8,876 nt of DNA from Chloroflexota bacterium (GTDB lineage: Bacteria; Chloroflexota; Anaerolineae; Promineifilales; Promineifilaceae): positions 1-8,876 of the forward strand of contig JAAEOP010000528.1 of NCBI GenBank assembly GCA_024223125.1, written 5' to 3'. Each line of letters starts with the position of its first letter. Positions within the stretch are counted from its first letter, which is position 1. Below, piece after piece: positions 1 to 5,037 of this stretch. The translations under genes were made by a program, and so were the position numbers. Under the pieces are notes generated by a model that saw only the letters and a program-made list of their open reading frames with translations, was not told the origin of the DNA and did not search any database.

Positions 1-202
1 GCCGCAGTTCTACATCCACACACTCGATGTGACAGGGACGATTTCCTTACCGGAAGGTGTAGAGATGGTGATGCCGGGAGACAATGTGGAAATGCTAGTG
101 GAATTGATCACGCCGGTAGCATTGGAAGAAGGCGGCCGCTTTGCCATTCGTGAAGGTGGTCTGACGGTTGGGTCTGGCGTTATTACCAAGATTTTGGATT
201 AA
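1..202 (+). CDS. tuf: Elongation factor Tu, C-terminal fragment (5' end outside window)
   Basis: This is the last 66 codons of EF-Tu, the GTPase that brings aminoacyl-tRNA to the ribosome; the reading frame starts at base 2 and stops with TAA at 200-202. The visible part is the end of beta-barrel domain III, with the family landmarks [33 protein letters not shown] and the terminal VITKILD. One position differs from the common form: the usual Arg in GGRTVGAG is Leu here (GGLTVGSG). It is followed closely by tRNA-Trp and secE-nusG, the classic order for the tuf locus near the ribosomal-protein cluster. The GTPase domain lies outside the window, so its integrity cannot be judged. Identification is essentially certain. 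Confidence 0.97.
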   Translation, partial: PQFYIHTLDVTGTISLPEGVEMVMPGDNVEMLVELITPVALEEGGRFAIREGGLTVGSGVITKILD

Positions 203-226
203 CAAATTAGTTTTTGGTTATATAAT
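199..226 (+). promoter_or_regulatory. Candidate sigma-70 promoter for tRNA-Trp
   Basis: A perfect -10 box TATAAT (221-226) lies 16 nt after TTAACA (199-204), which matches the -35 consensus at five of six positions. The -35 box overlaps the tuf stop codon. The predicted start near 233 would give a short 5' leader ahead of the tRNA at 252. The boxes are seen directly; promoter activity is inferred. Confidence 0.6.
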
Positions 227-251
227 AGATAATCAAAAACATTTGATTCTC

Positions 252-324
252 AGGGGGTTAGCTCAATTGGCAGAGCGACGGTCTCCAAAACCGTAGGTTG
301 CGGGTTCAAGTCCTGCACCCCCTG
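252..324 (+). tRNA. trnW: tRNA-Trp (anticodon CCA)
   Basis: The 73-nt sequence folds into a complete cloverleaf. The acceptor stem AGGGGGT (252-258) pairs fully with ACCCCCT (317-323), with discriminator G at 324. The D arm is GCTC/GAGC. The anticodon stem ACGGT/ACCGT encloses the loop CTCCAAA with anticodon CCA at 285-287, which reads UGG (Trp). The T stem GCGGG/CCTGC (one G-U) encloses TTCAAGT. The 3' CCA is not encoded (CTA follows), so it must be added after transcription. A tRNA-Trp directly before secE is a widely conserved bacterial arrangement. Confidence 0.97.
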
Positions 325-330
325 CTAACA

Positions 331-364
331 ACCTCCAGGTACAGATAAAACTGTACCTGGAGGT
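331..364 (+). terminator. 14-bp perfect inverted repeat after tRNA-Trp, probable terminator or processing hairpin
   Basis: ACCTCCAGGTACAG (331-344) and its exact complement (351-364) flank a 6-nt loop ATAAAA. The hairpin begins 6 nt after the tRNA end. It is very stable, but what follows is GAAATTTATTTTA rather than a clean U-tract, so a role in stopping transcription is plausible but not proven. It could instead mark the 3' processing boundary of the tRNA precursor. Confidence 0.6.
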
Positions 365-393
365 GAAATTTATTTTATAGGGAACGTAACCAT

Positions 394-473
394 ACAGGTG
401 CTTCTCGACTGTCATACCCGCCTTCGCGGGTATTCAGGTGTGTGGATTCCTATCTTCGCAAGGAATGACCTGT
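394..473 (+). repeat. Two-hairpin intergenic repeat, copy 1 (REP-like)
   Basis: The core runs from GTCAT (411-415) to its complement ATGAC (465-469), with a further ACAGGT (394-399)/ACCTGT (468-473) pair outside and overlapping it. Inside are two hairpins. The first is ATACCCGC/GCGGGTAT around the loop CTTC (414-433). The second is ATTCCT/AGGAAT around a 9-nt loop (446-466). The spacer CAGGTGTGTGGA (434-445) lies between them. A diverged copy in the opposite orientation lies at 2954-3010 before rplJ. The architecture resembles REP/MITE-type elements; the family is not identified. The element ends about 20 nt before the secE start and just before its Shine-Dalgarno site. Confidence 0.75.
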
Positions 474-476
474 AGC

Positions 477-494
477 TAAGGAATATTGATTGTG
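477..494 (+). promoter_or_regulatory. Ribosome binding site deciding the secE start
   Basis: TAAGGA (477-482) lies 9 nt before GTG 492 but only 3 nt before an in-frame TTG at 486. The normal spacing favours GTG 492. Confidence 0.6.
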
Positions 495-710
495 GCAGAA
501 AAAACGGCGAATCAGCCTAACCCGCTTACCAAGTACCTTCGTGAGGTACGCGGCGAGCTTAAAAAAGTAACCTGGCCAACGCGAGCAGAATCGCAGCGGT
601 TGACAGCGATTGTATTGGCCGTCTCCATTGCTTTTGCAATCTTTCTATGGTTTTGGGACACTGTATTTTCCAACATCATTCAGACAGTTATTGAGCAATT
701 GGTCCTGTAG
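492..710 (+). CDS. secE: Preprotein translocase subunit SecE
   Basis: SecE is the small essential subunit that clamps the SecY channel in the SecYEG translocon of the cytoplasmic membrane. The 72-residue protein has the single-spanning bacterial form. An N-terminal amphipathic part contains the family signature LREVRGELKKVTWPTRAES (about residues 17-35). One transmembrane helix follows at about 39-60 (rich in Ala, Val, Ile, Phe and Trp), then a short tail. GTG at 492 is chosen over TTG at 486 because of Shine-Dalgarno spacing. It sits between tRNA-Trp and nusG, as in most bacteria. A REP-like repeat occupies its upstream region, and no strong promoter box was found between the tRNA hairpin and this gene. 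Length and motif match the family well. Confidence 0.95.
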   Translation: MAEKTANQPNPLTKYLREVRGELKKVTWPTRAESQRLTAIVLAVSIAFAIFLWFWDTVFSNIIQTVIEQLVL

Positions 711-718
711 AGAAACAG

Positions 719-748
719 TTGCTTAGAGATGCAACGCACTTGCATAAT
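719..748 (+). promoter_or_regulatory. Weak candidate promoter in the secE-nusG gap
   Basis: TTGCTT (719-724) and CATAAT (743-748) are separated by 18 nt, a moderate match to sigma-70 boxes. The same 111-nt gap carries competing short inverted repeats: GTTGC/GCAAC (718-722/731-735) and ATGCAA/TTGCAT (729-734/740-745, with a second TTGCAT at 750-755). Promoter function is a guess. Confidence 0.3.
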
Positions 749-821
749 ATTGCATTCTACTCTGGAATAAGTGTGTCGCATCTGAATAGTTACTTACCTT
801 TTATACAATGAGAGTACAAAT

Positions 822-1454
822 ATGAGTGATGACATTGAAAGCAAAGATGAAAACTTAAATGGCAATGTAGCTGTTGAGGAATCCTCTTTGTCAGCAGGTA
901 GCGACAACAGCGAAAGTTTATTGCCGAATGACGGCCGTGCCTGGTTTGTCGTTCACTGCTATTCAGGTTATGAAAACAAGGTGCGTCACAGCATCGAGCA
1001 GCGTATCGAAACGATGGGTATGCAGGACCAAATCTTTGATGTCGTCGTTCCTACCGAAGAGGAAATAGAAATCAAAGATGGCAAACGGCGTACTGTTGAA
1101 CGTCGTGTTTTCCCTGGTTACATCCTTGTTCAAATGTTATTGAACGATGATTCCTGGTACGTTGTGCGTAACACACCTGGCGTAACTGGTTTTGTGGGTA
1201 TGGGGAATGAGCCGACGCCTTTGCGCCCCGACGAAGTAGCCAAGATTATGAATCGCATGGAAGCGGAAGCGCCCAAAGTCAAATTTGACTTCCAGCTTGG
1301 CGAAAAAGTGCGTATTGGCACCGGGCCATTTGCCGATTTTATTGGTACTGTTTCTGAAATTGACCCCGATCGAGCCAAAGTGCGCGTGATGGTTTCTTTC
1401 TTCGGCCGTGAAACCCCCGTTGAATTAGATTTTCTACACGTAGAAAAAGTATAA
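822..1454 (+). CDS. nusG: Transcription termination/antitermination factor NusG
   Basis: NusG binds RNA polymerase, modulates elongation and pausing, and links it to Rho or to the ribosome through its KOW domain. The 210-residue protein has an NGN domain from about residue 39 (WFVVHCYSGYE at 41-51, then RRVFPGYILVQM and VRNTPGVTGFVG). A C-terminal KOW domain runs from about residue 158 (LGEKVRIGTGPFADFIGTV to the terminal FLHVEKV). The first 38 residues are an extra acidic, Ser/Asn-rich, probably disordered extension not present in E. coli NusG. The ATG at 822 has only a weak upstream site (GAGAG, 810-814). TACAAT at 804-809 resembles a -10 box, but no -35 was seen. The secE-nusG pairing is conserved. 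A terminator-like hairpin follows, so read-through into rplK may be only partial. Confidence 0.96.
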   Translation: MSDDIESKDENLNGNVAVEESSLSAGSDNSESLLPNDGRAWFVVHCYSGYENKVRHSIEQRIETMGMQDQIFDVVVPTEEEIEIKDGKRRTVERRVFPGYILVQMLLNDDSWYVVRNTPGVTGFVGMGNEPTPLRPDEVAKIMNRMEAEAPKVKFDFQLGEKVRIGTGPFADFIGTVSEIDPDRAKVRVMVSFFGRETPVELDFLHVEKV

Positions 1455-1468
1455 TTTCAAGTTTATTC

Positions 1469-1507
1469 AGGGCTGAGGTCAAAATAATATTCCCTTAAGC
1501 CCTTTTT
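1469..1507 (+). terminator. Terminator-like hairpin between nusG and rplK
   Basis: AGGGCT (1469-1474) pairs with AGCCCT (1498-1503). After one mismatch, AGG/CTT gives up to three further pairs, one of them G-U. A run of five T (1503-1507) follows at once. The loop is long and AT-rich, so strength is moderate. It may end secE-nusG transcripts or act as an attenuator in front of rplK-rplA. Confidence 0.5.
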
Positions 1508-1513
1508 GTATGT

Positions 1514-1558
1514 CTGGAGGAGCCTGTGAGGGCGCTTGTACTCCTTGGAGGAACTATG
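1514..1558 (+). promoter_or_regulatory. Duplicated Shine-Dalgarno/start pairs before rplK
   Basis: CTGGAGG (1514-1520) stands 5 nt before GTG 1526. GGAGG (1547-1551) stands 4 nt before ATG 1556, and the two starts are in the same frame. Homology of L11 (mature start AKKVKAVVK) selects ATG 1556. The upstream site could load ribosomes early or yield a form extended by 10 residues. AGGAG (1518-1522) can also pair with CTCCT (1541-1545), placing a hairpin just before the second site. Confidence 0.5.
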
Positions 1559-1981
1559 GCAAAAAAAGTAAAAGCTGTTGTAAAGATTCAAATTTCAGGC
1601 GGTAAGGCAAATCCGGCGCCGCCTGTTGGTACGGCATTAGGGCCGCATGGCATTAATCTGATGCAATTCTGTAAAGAATACAATGCCAAAACAACGAATC
1701 AGGTAGGACAAATTGTACCCGTAGAAGTCACAGTCTTTCAGGATGGTAGTTTTTCCTTTATCTTGAAGACACCTCCAGCGGCCGCTCTATTGAAGAAAGC
1801 GGCCGGTATAAGAAGCGGTTCGGCCGTTCCCAATCGAGACAAAGTTGGCTCAGTTACACAAGATCAACTGCGTGAAATTGCGGAAATCAAGATGAAAGAC
1901 TTAAATGCCCGTGATATTGATAATGCGATGAAGATTATTGCCGGTACAGCCAGAAGTATGGGACTGAACGTTGCCGACTAG
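1556..1981 (+). CDS. rplK: 50S ribosomal protein L11 (uL11)
   Basis: L11 binds the GTPase-associated centre of 23S rRNA at the base of the L7/L12 stalk and takes part in factor binding and stringent-response sensing. Translation from ATG 1556 gives 141 residues, exactly the usual bacterial length. It begins [13 protein letters not shown] and carries the proline-rich N-terminal landmark [29 protein letters not shown]. This is followed by the rRNA-binding C-terminal half ([17 protein letters not shown] and [13 protein letters not shown], then [13 protein letters not shown]). An in-frame GTG at 1526 with its own Shine-Dalgarno site would add ten residues ([10 protein letters not shown]), which is not a family feature. 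rplA follows after 53 nt, so the two are expected to be cotranscribed as the L11 operon. Confidence 0.97.
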   Translation: MAKKVKAVVKIQISGGKANPAPPVGTALGPHGINLMQFCKEYNAKTTNQVGQIVPVEVTVFQDGSFSFILKTPPAAALLKKAAGIRSGSAVPNRDKVGSVTQDQLREIAEIKMKDLNARDIDNAMKIIAGTARSMGLNVAD

Positions 1982-2034
1982 ATTTGTTTTTGAGTGGGAG
2001 AACCTTTGGTTCGTTAAAACCACAAGGAGTTAAT

Positions 2035-2739
2035 ATGCCAAAACGAGGAAAAAAATATCAAGTTGCGGCCGCGAAAGTGGATCGTGATAAATATTATGTC
2101 AAAGCAGATGCGGTGAAGTTGATTAAGGAAACGGCCACGACCAACTTTGACCCCACGGTAGAAGTACATATGCGCCTGGGCGTAGACCCCCGTCACGCCG
2201 ACCAGCAAATCCGTGAGGTAGTGAATCTGCCTCATGGTCTGGGTAAAACAGTGCGGGTACTGGTTTTTGCCGAAGGTGAAGATGCCCAGATTGCTCAAGA
2301 TGCAGGCGCCGACCTCATCGCCGATGATGAACTCATTAAGAAGATTCAGGGTGGTTGGACTGATTTTGATGTCGCCATTGCCGTTCCTTCTATGATGGGC
2401 AAAGTCGGCCGTTTGGGTCGCGTTTTGGGGCCGCGTGGTCTCATGCCTAACCCGCGTGCCGGAACCGTTGCCCCGGCTGCCGCCATACCCCAACTCATCC
2501 AGGAATCTAAAGCGGGGCGGGTTGAATTCCGTGTAGATCGTACTGCGAACATTCATGTACCTATCGGCAAAGCGAGCTTTAGTGAAGAACAACTGCTGGA
2601 TAATTTAAACTTTTTGATTGATGTTATAAAGAAGGCACGACCAGCGGCCGTTAAAGGCGCTTTTGTGCGTCGTATGACCATGGCCAACACCATGGGGCCA
2701 GGCATCCGTGTGGATGTAACCGATGCCTTGTCGGCCTGA
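2035..2739 (+). CDS. rplA: 50S ribosomal protein L1 (uL1)
   Basis: L1 forms the mobile L1 stalk of the large subunit that handles E-site tRNA, and in many bacteria it also represses translation of its own rplK-rplA mRNA. The protein has 234 residues from ATG 2035, which is preceded by AAGGAG (2024-2029) at 5-nt spacing. An in-frame TTG at 1984 would add a non-homologous N-terminus and is rejected. Landmarks are the N-terminal MPKRGKKYQ, then [38 protein letters not shown], and the L1 signature [22 protein letters not shown]. The last part is [21 protein letters not shown]. The signature is intact. A candidate promoter for rplJ overlaps the last codons of this gene. Confidence 0.97.
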   Translation: MPKRGKKYQVAAAKVDRDKYYVKADAVKLIKETATTNFDPTVEVHMRLGVDPRHADQQIREVVNLPHGLGKTVRVLVFAEGEDAQIAQDAGADLIADDELIKKIQGGWTDFDVAIAVPSMMGKVGRLGRVLGPRGLMPNPRAGTVAPAAAIPQLIQESKAGRVEFRVDRTANIHVPIGKASFSEEQLLDNLNFLIDVIKKARPAAVKGAFVRRMTMANTMGPGIRVDVTDALSA

Positions 2740-2755
2740 AAAATTAGTCTACAAT
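2728..2755 (+). promoter_or_regulatory. Candidate promoter for rplJ-rplL
   Basis: TTGTCG (2728-2733) and TACAAT (2750-2755) match -35 and -10 at four and five of six positions, with a 16-nt spacer. The -35 box overlaps the end of rplA. A start near 2762 would place the whole L10 leader (from 2786) at the 5' end of the transcript, as expected for autoregulation. Confidence 0.45.
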
Positions 2756-2785
2756 AGCAAACTCTTTTACAAACAAATGACACGT

Positions 2786-2840
2786 CTCTACTGAAGACAG
2801 TTGGTTACACAATGTATTAAATTTGCCAGCCGAAGTAGGG
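2786..2840 (+). promoter_or_regulatory. L10 leader: binding site for the L10(L12)4 complex
   Basis: CTCTACT (2786-2792) pairs with AGTAGGG (2834-2840). GTTGG (2800-2804) pairs with CCAGC (2826-2830). Between these helices is an asymmetric internal loop, GAAGACA (2793-2799) opposite CGA (2831-2833), with the G-A steps expected of a kink-turn. This is the layout of the conserved ribosomal L10 leader that binds L10 complexed with L12. Its place directly upstream of rplJ-rplL is as expected. Identification rests on structure and motif, without a covariance-model score. Confidence 0.8.
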
Positions 2841-2910
2841 TTCAGAAATAAAACTGCCATTCAAAGGGTCAATTTTGTCTTTTGGTTGGTTTGCTTGATT
2901 CTCGAATCCT
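2837..2910 (+). promoter_or_regulatory. Predicted antiterminator helix in the rplJ leader
   Basis: AGGGTTCAGAA (2837-2847) can pair with TTCTCGAATCCT (2899-2910) over 11 bp, with one bulged C (2903) and one G-U. The 5' arm overlaps the closing stem of the L10 leader (2834-2840). The 3' arm overlaps the 5' arm of the terminator (2905-2916). The three structures therefore cannot all form together, which is the arrangement needed for attenuation control. The pairing is seen in the sequence; the switching is inferred. Confidence 0.6.
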
Positions 2911-2940
2911 CAGGCCGGTTGGCCTGAGGATTTTTTTATT
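2905..2940 (+). terminator. Intrinsic terminator (attenuator) of the rplJ leader
   Basis: AATCCTCAGGCC (2905-2916) and GGCCTGAGGATT (2921-2932) form a perfect 12-bp stem with a GGTT loop. A run of seven T (2931-2937) follows. It lies after the L10 leader and about 100 nt before the rplJ start, in the position of an attenuator rather than an operon end. Confidence 0.9.
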
Positions 2941-2953
2941 GTAATTTTACGGA

Positions 2954-3010
2954 TTGTTCCTGCAAAGGCAGAAATCCACACTTCTGGATACTCGCCTTCG
3001 CGAGTATGCT
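2954..3010 (-). repeat. Two-hairpin intergenic repeat, copy 2 (inverted relative to copy 1)
   Basis: Aligned with the reverse complement of 411-469, it shares TTCCT, the block AATCCACAC, CTG.ATAC and the terminal hairpin, about 70% identity by eye. Its hairpin ATACTCGC/GCGAGTAT (2988-3007, loop CTTC) stays perfectly paired although one C-G pair of copy 1 has become T-A. The other hairpin is reduced to CTGC/GCAG (2960-2963/2968-2971) with weak flanks. It fills the space between the attenuator and the rplJ ribosome binding site. Confidence 0.7.
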
Positions 3011-3023
3011 ATTATTTTTTTAT

Positions 3024-3041
3024 AAGGAGGTGAAAGTTTTG
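3024..3041 (+). promoter_or_regulatory. Strong Shine-Dalgarno deciding a TTG start for rplJ
   Basis: AAGGAGG (3024-3030) lies 8 nt before TTG 3039. An upstream in-frame ATG at 3006 lies before this site, inside the repeat, and would give a non-homologous N-terminus. TTG is therefore the start. Confidence 0.85.
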
Positions 3042-3578
3042 GCAATATCAAGAGCTAAAAAAGAAGAATTAGTAACACAGTACTCTTCACTAATCGAACA
3101 AAGTCAGGCAATTTTTCTGGCTGAATACACTGGTTTGAACGTCAATGGAATGGAATCATTGCGCCAGGAAGTAGACAAGGCTGAGGCCACATTTCATGTG
3201 ACGAAGAATACACTGATGCAGCTTGCTTTAGAACAGGCTGATATGGCAGTTCCCGATGGGTTTCTAAATGGACAGTTAGCAACCGGGTTTGCCCTGAATG
3301 AAGCGCCATCCCTGGCAAAAGCGTTGGTAGACTTTGCTGGCAAAGGTGACAATCTAATCATTAAAGGCGGTTTTCTGGGAACACGCTTTCTGACGCCAGA
3401 AGAAATTGAAGCATTAGCTAAGTTACCGTCATTGGATCAACTACGCGCCCAAATTTTGGGATTGATTAACGCGCCAGCACAGAACATTGCTGGTGTGGTA
3501 GCCGGTGGTGTGCGCCAGATTGTAAATGTGCTGGATGCTTATGCAAAGAAAGAAGAAACGACTGCGGAAGTCGCCTGA
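3039..3578 (+). CDS. rplJ: 50S ribosomal protein L10 (uL10)
   Basis: L10 anchors the L7/L12 stalk to 23S rRNA beside L11. From TTG 3039 the protein has 179 residues, a normal length, and starts MAISRAKKEELV as in relatives. The N-terminal rRNA-binding domain (about 1-125) contains AIFLAEYTGLNVNGMESLR, the block FHVTKNTLMQLAL and the region IIKGGFLGTRFLTPEEIEALAKLPS. A long C-terminal helical segment (about 130-175) is the docking site for L12 dimers. The number of dimers it can hold cannot be read reliably by eye. The gene is preceded by a complete L10 leader and attenuator, so it is probably autoregulated by its own product with L12. rplL follows after 69 nt. The ATG at 3006 is rejected because it lies upstream of the ribosome binding site. 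Confidence 0.96.
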   Translation: MAISRAKKEELVTQYSSLIEQSQAIFLAEYTGLNVNGMESLRQEVDKAEATFHVTKNTLMQLALEQADMAVPDGFLNGQLATGFALNEAPSLAKALVDFAGKGDNLIIKGGFLGTRFLTPEEIEALAKLPSLDQLRAQILGLINAPAQNIAGVVAGGVRQIVNVLDAYAKKEETTAEVA

Positions 3579-3647
3579 TCAGGCCGCCAAAGCAACTATA
3601 TATAAGAAAACAACGTTTTACTGAAAAATATTCTGGAGGATATTAAA

Positions 3648-4031
3648 ATGGCTGATTTAGAAAAAATTGTAGAGGATTTGAGCAGTTTGACCCTGCTAGA
3701 AGCGGCTGAACTGACTTCAATGTTAGAAGAGAAATGGGGCGTCAGCGCGGCCGCGCCGATGGCCATGGCTGCTATGCCTGGCATGATGGCTGGTGGCGAA
3801 GCTGCGGCCGCAGAAGAAGAACAAACTGAATTCGACGTTGTGATCAAAGAAATTGGTCCGAAGAAAATCAACGTGATTAAGGAAGTTCGCGCTCTGACCG
3901 GTTTGGGTCTGAAAGAAGCAAAGAGCGTTGTTGATGAGCTGGGAACTGTGATGGAAGCTGTCAGCAAAGAAGCGGCCGAAGAAGCAAAAGCGAAATTGGA
4001 AGAAGCCGGCGCTGTTATTGAACTGAAATAG
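3648..4031 (+). CDS. rplL: 50S ribosomal protein L7/L12 (bL12)
   Basis: L7/L12 forms the multicopy flexible stalk that recruits EF-Tu, EF-G and other GTPases. The 127-residue protein has the N-terminal dimerisation domain ([32 protein letters not shown] region), then a hinge rich in Ala and Met with an acidic end (about 34-60). The C-terminal factor-binding domain runs from about 61, with [21 protein letters not shown] and the conserved [10 protein letters not shown]. After that motif the usual LVDGAP..VKEGVSK is replaced by [14 protein letters not shown]. This is one residue shorter and has lost the proline and glycine. GGAGG (3635-3639) lies 8 nt before ATG 3648. A terminator follows. rpoB, which often comes next in bacteria, is absent. 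Confidence 0.97.
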   Translation: MADLEKIVEDLSSLTLLEAAELTSMLEEKWGVSAAAPMAMAAMPGMMAGGEAAAAEEEQTEFDVVIKEIGPKKINVIKEVRALTGLGLKEAKSVVDELGTVMEAVSKEAAEEAKAKLEEAGAVIELK

Positions 4032-4058
4032 TTCCCCGATACCTTTCTGAAACATAAG

Positions 4059-4086
4059 AGGCCAGCCTTTTTGAGCTGGCCTTTTG
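4059..4086 (+). terminator. Intrinsic terminator after rplL
   Basis: AGGCCAGC (4059-4066) and GCTGGCCT (4075-4082) form an 8-bp perfect stem around an 8-nt loop. TTTT (4082-4085) follows directly. It closes the rplJ-rplL unit and ends only about 15 nt before the maf start codon. Confidence 0.8.
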
Positions 4087-4100
4087 TATTTCTCCAACTT

Positions 4101-4763
4101 ATGAAATTATTACTAGCCTCTCAATCACCGAGAAGACGGGAATTGATTGCGTTGTTGGGACTTCCTTTTACCGCGCTGGCGGCCGATGCTGATGAAGAAA
4201 GTGTGACGAACCCTGACCCGGCCGTGAATGTGGTGGAAACGGCCGTCTTAAAATCGGCCGTTATCCAAACACAACTCGCTGCTAAACAGGAACGCACTCT
4301 CATCGTGACCGCCGATACCATTGTGGCGCTTGCGGGGCACATGCTCAACAAACCAGAAGATGTGGCCGAGGCAAAGTGCATGTTAATCAATCTTCGCCAC
4401 CGTACCCATGAAGTTCATACTGGTTACGTTTTGACGGATATTCAATCTGGACAAGTTATTCGTGGCGTCCATACCGCCCGTGTGACCATGCGAAATTATA
4501 GTGATGAGGAAATTGAGACTTATGTCGCTTCTGGCGATCCTCTAGATAAAGCCGGAGCGTATGCCATCCAACACCCTACTTTTCGGCCGGTTGCCCAGTT
4601 AGATGGCTGTTTTCTAAGCGTGATGGGGCTGCCGGTGTGTGATCTGATTTTGGCTTTACAGCCGTTTGGTTTAGCGGAGATGGCGGATGTCTCGGCCGTT
4701 GTCCACGCCCATCAAAACACCCCCTGCCCCATCCTAAACCGGATTATGACCGCCCAAAGTTAA
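4101..4763 (+). CDS. maf: Maf-family nucleoside triphosphate pyrophosphatase
   Basis: Maf enzymes hydrolyse non-canonical or excess nucleoside triphosphates (dTTP, UTP, modified pyrimidines) to monophosphates in the cytoplasm, and have been linked to septum control. The protein has 220 residues from ATG 4101. Motifs in order are LLLASQSPRRRELI (3-16, substrate-binding loop), TADTIVALAG (70-79, with the catalytic-type Asp72), LNKPEDVAEA (82-91), HEVHTGYVL (103-111) and SGDPLDKAGAYAIQ (144-157), then LSVMGLPV. The usual Gly after AIQ is His158. A tail of about 25 residues after the family core has no recognisable motif. An in-frame start at 4071 lies inside the terminator and is rejected. No Shine-Dalgarno is visible, so the start region may be leaderless or weakly translated. 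The precise substrate cannot be told from sequence. Confidence 0.93.
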   Translation: MKLLLASQSPRRRELIALLGLPFTALAADADEESVTNPDPAVNVVETAVLKSAVIQTQLAAKQERTLIVTADTIVALAGHMLNKPEDVAEAKCMLINLRHRTHEVHTGYVLTDIQSGQVIRGVHTARVTMRNYSDEEIETYVASGDPLDKAGAYAIQHPTFRPVAQLDGCFLSVMGLPVCDLILALQPFGLAEMADVSAVVHAHQNTPCPILNRIMTAQS

Positions 4764-4772
4764 GATTCTACA

Positions 4773-4800
4773 TCTTTTTCCAGACTACGCTGGAAAAAGA
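4773..4800. terminator. 11-bp perfect inverted repeat after maf
   Basis: TCTTTTTCCAG (4773-4783) and CTGGAAAAAGA (4790-4800) flank the loop ACTACG, starting 10 nt after the maf stop. There is no U-tract beyond the stem on either strand, so it is an atypical terminator or a 3'-end stabilising hairpin. The rest of 4801-5037 is AT-rich and holds no gene that I recognise. Confidence 0.5.
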
Positions 4801-4953
4801 ATACTGATATGAATAATGGATTATGAATTGTGAAGTATGCCTGCGTACAGAAGCCTGTAGTAGTATGTTTGAGTCCAATGAATTCAGGAATAGAGAAAAA
4901 ATGGATAAGGAAAAGGGGTTTATCCGTTTCTTTCCAGAATCTGTTATTGTCAC

Positions 4954-4982
4954 TCGAAATTTTTAACAAGCCATGTTACAAT
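4954..4982 (+). promoter_or_regulatory. Weak candidate promoter for the TPR gene
   Basis: TCGAAA (4954-4959) and TACAAT (4977-4982) have a 17-nt spacer and match the consensus at four and five of six positions. A consensus TTGACA at 4986-4991 has no convincing -10 partner (TAACAA at 5010 is poor). The assignment is tentative. Confidence 0.3.
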
Positions 4983-5037
4983 GTTTTGACATAAACAATA
5001 AAATGGTCGTAACAAATCATTCGAGAGGAAACGCCAT

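Noticed and set aside
394..473. CRISPR-like repeat
   Set aside because: Only two diverged copies exist, 2.5 kb apart in opposite orientation. There is no regular spacer array and there are no cas genes.
1984..2037. TTG 1984 as the rplA start
   Set aside because: The extra 17 residues match nothing in L1, and AAGGAG at 2024-2029 points to ATG 2035.
2014..2592. 192-codon open frame on the - strand across rplA
   Set aside because: It lies wholly opposite the clear L1 gene, has no recognisable motif, and its length reflects the codon pattern of rplA.
3006..3041. ATG 3006 as the rplJ start
   Set aside because: It precedes the Shine-Dalgarno site and lies inside the repeat hairpin. L10 homology begins at TTG 3039.
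4760..4969. Small - strand frames in the maf-TPR gap
   Set aside because: They lie in AT-rich DNA, start at a poor codon without a ribosome binding site, and show no domain. The sequence looks noncoding.
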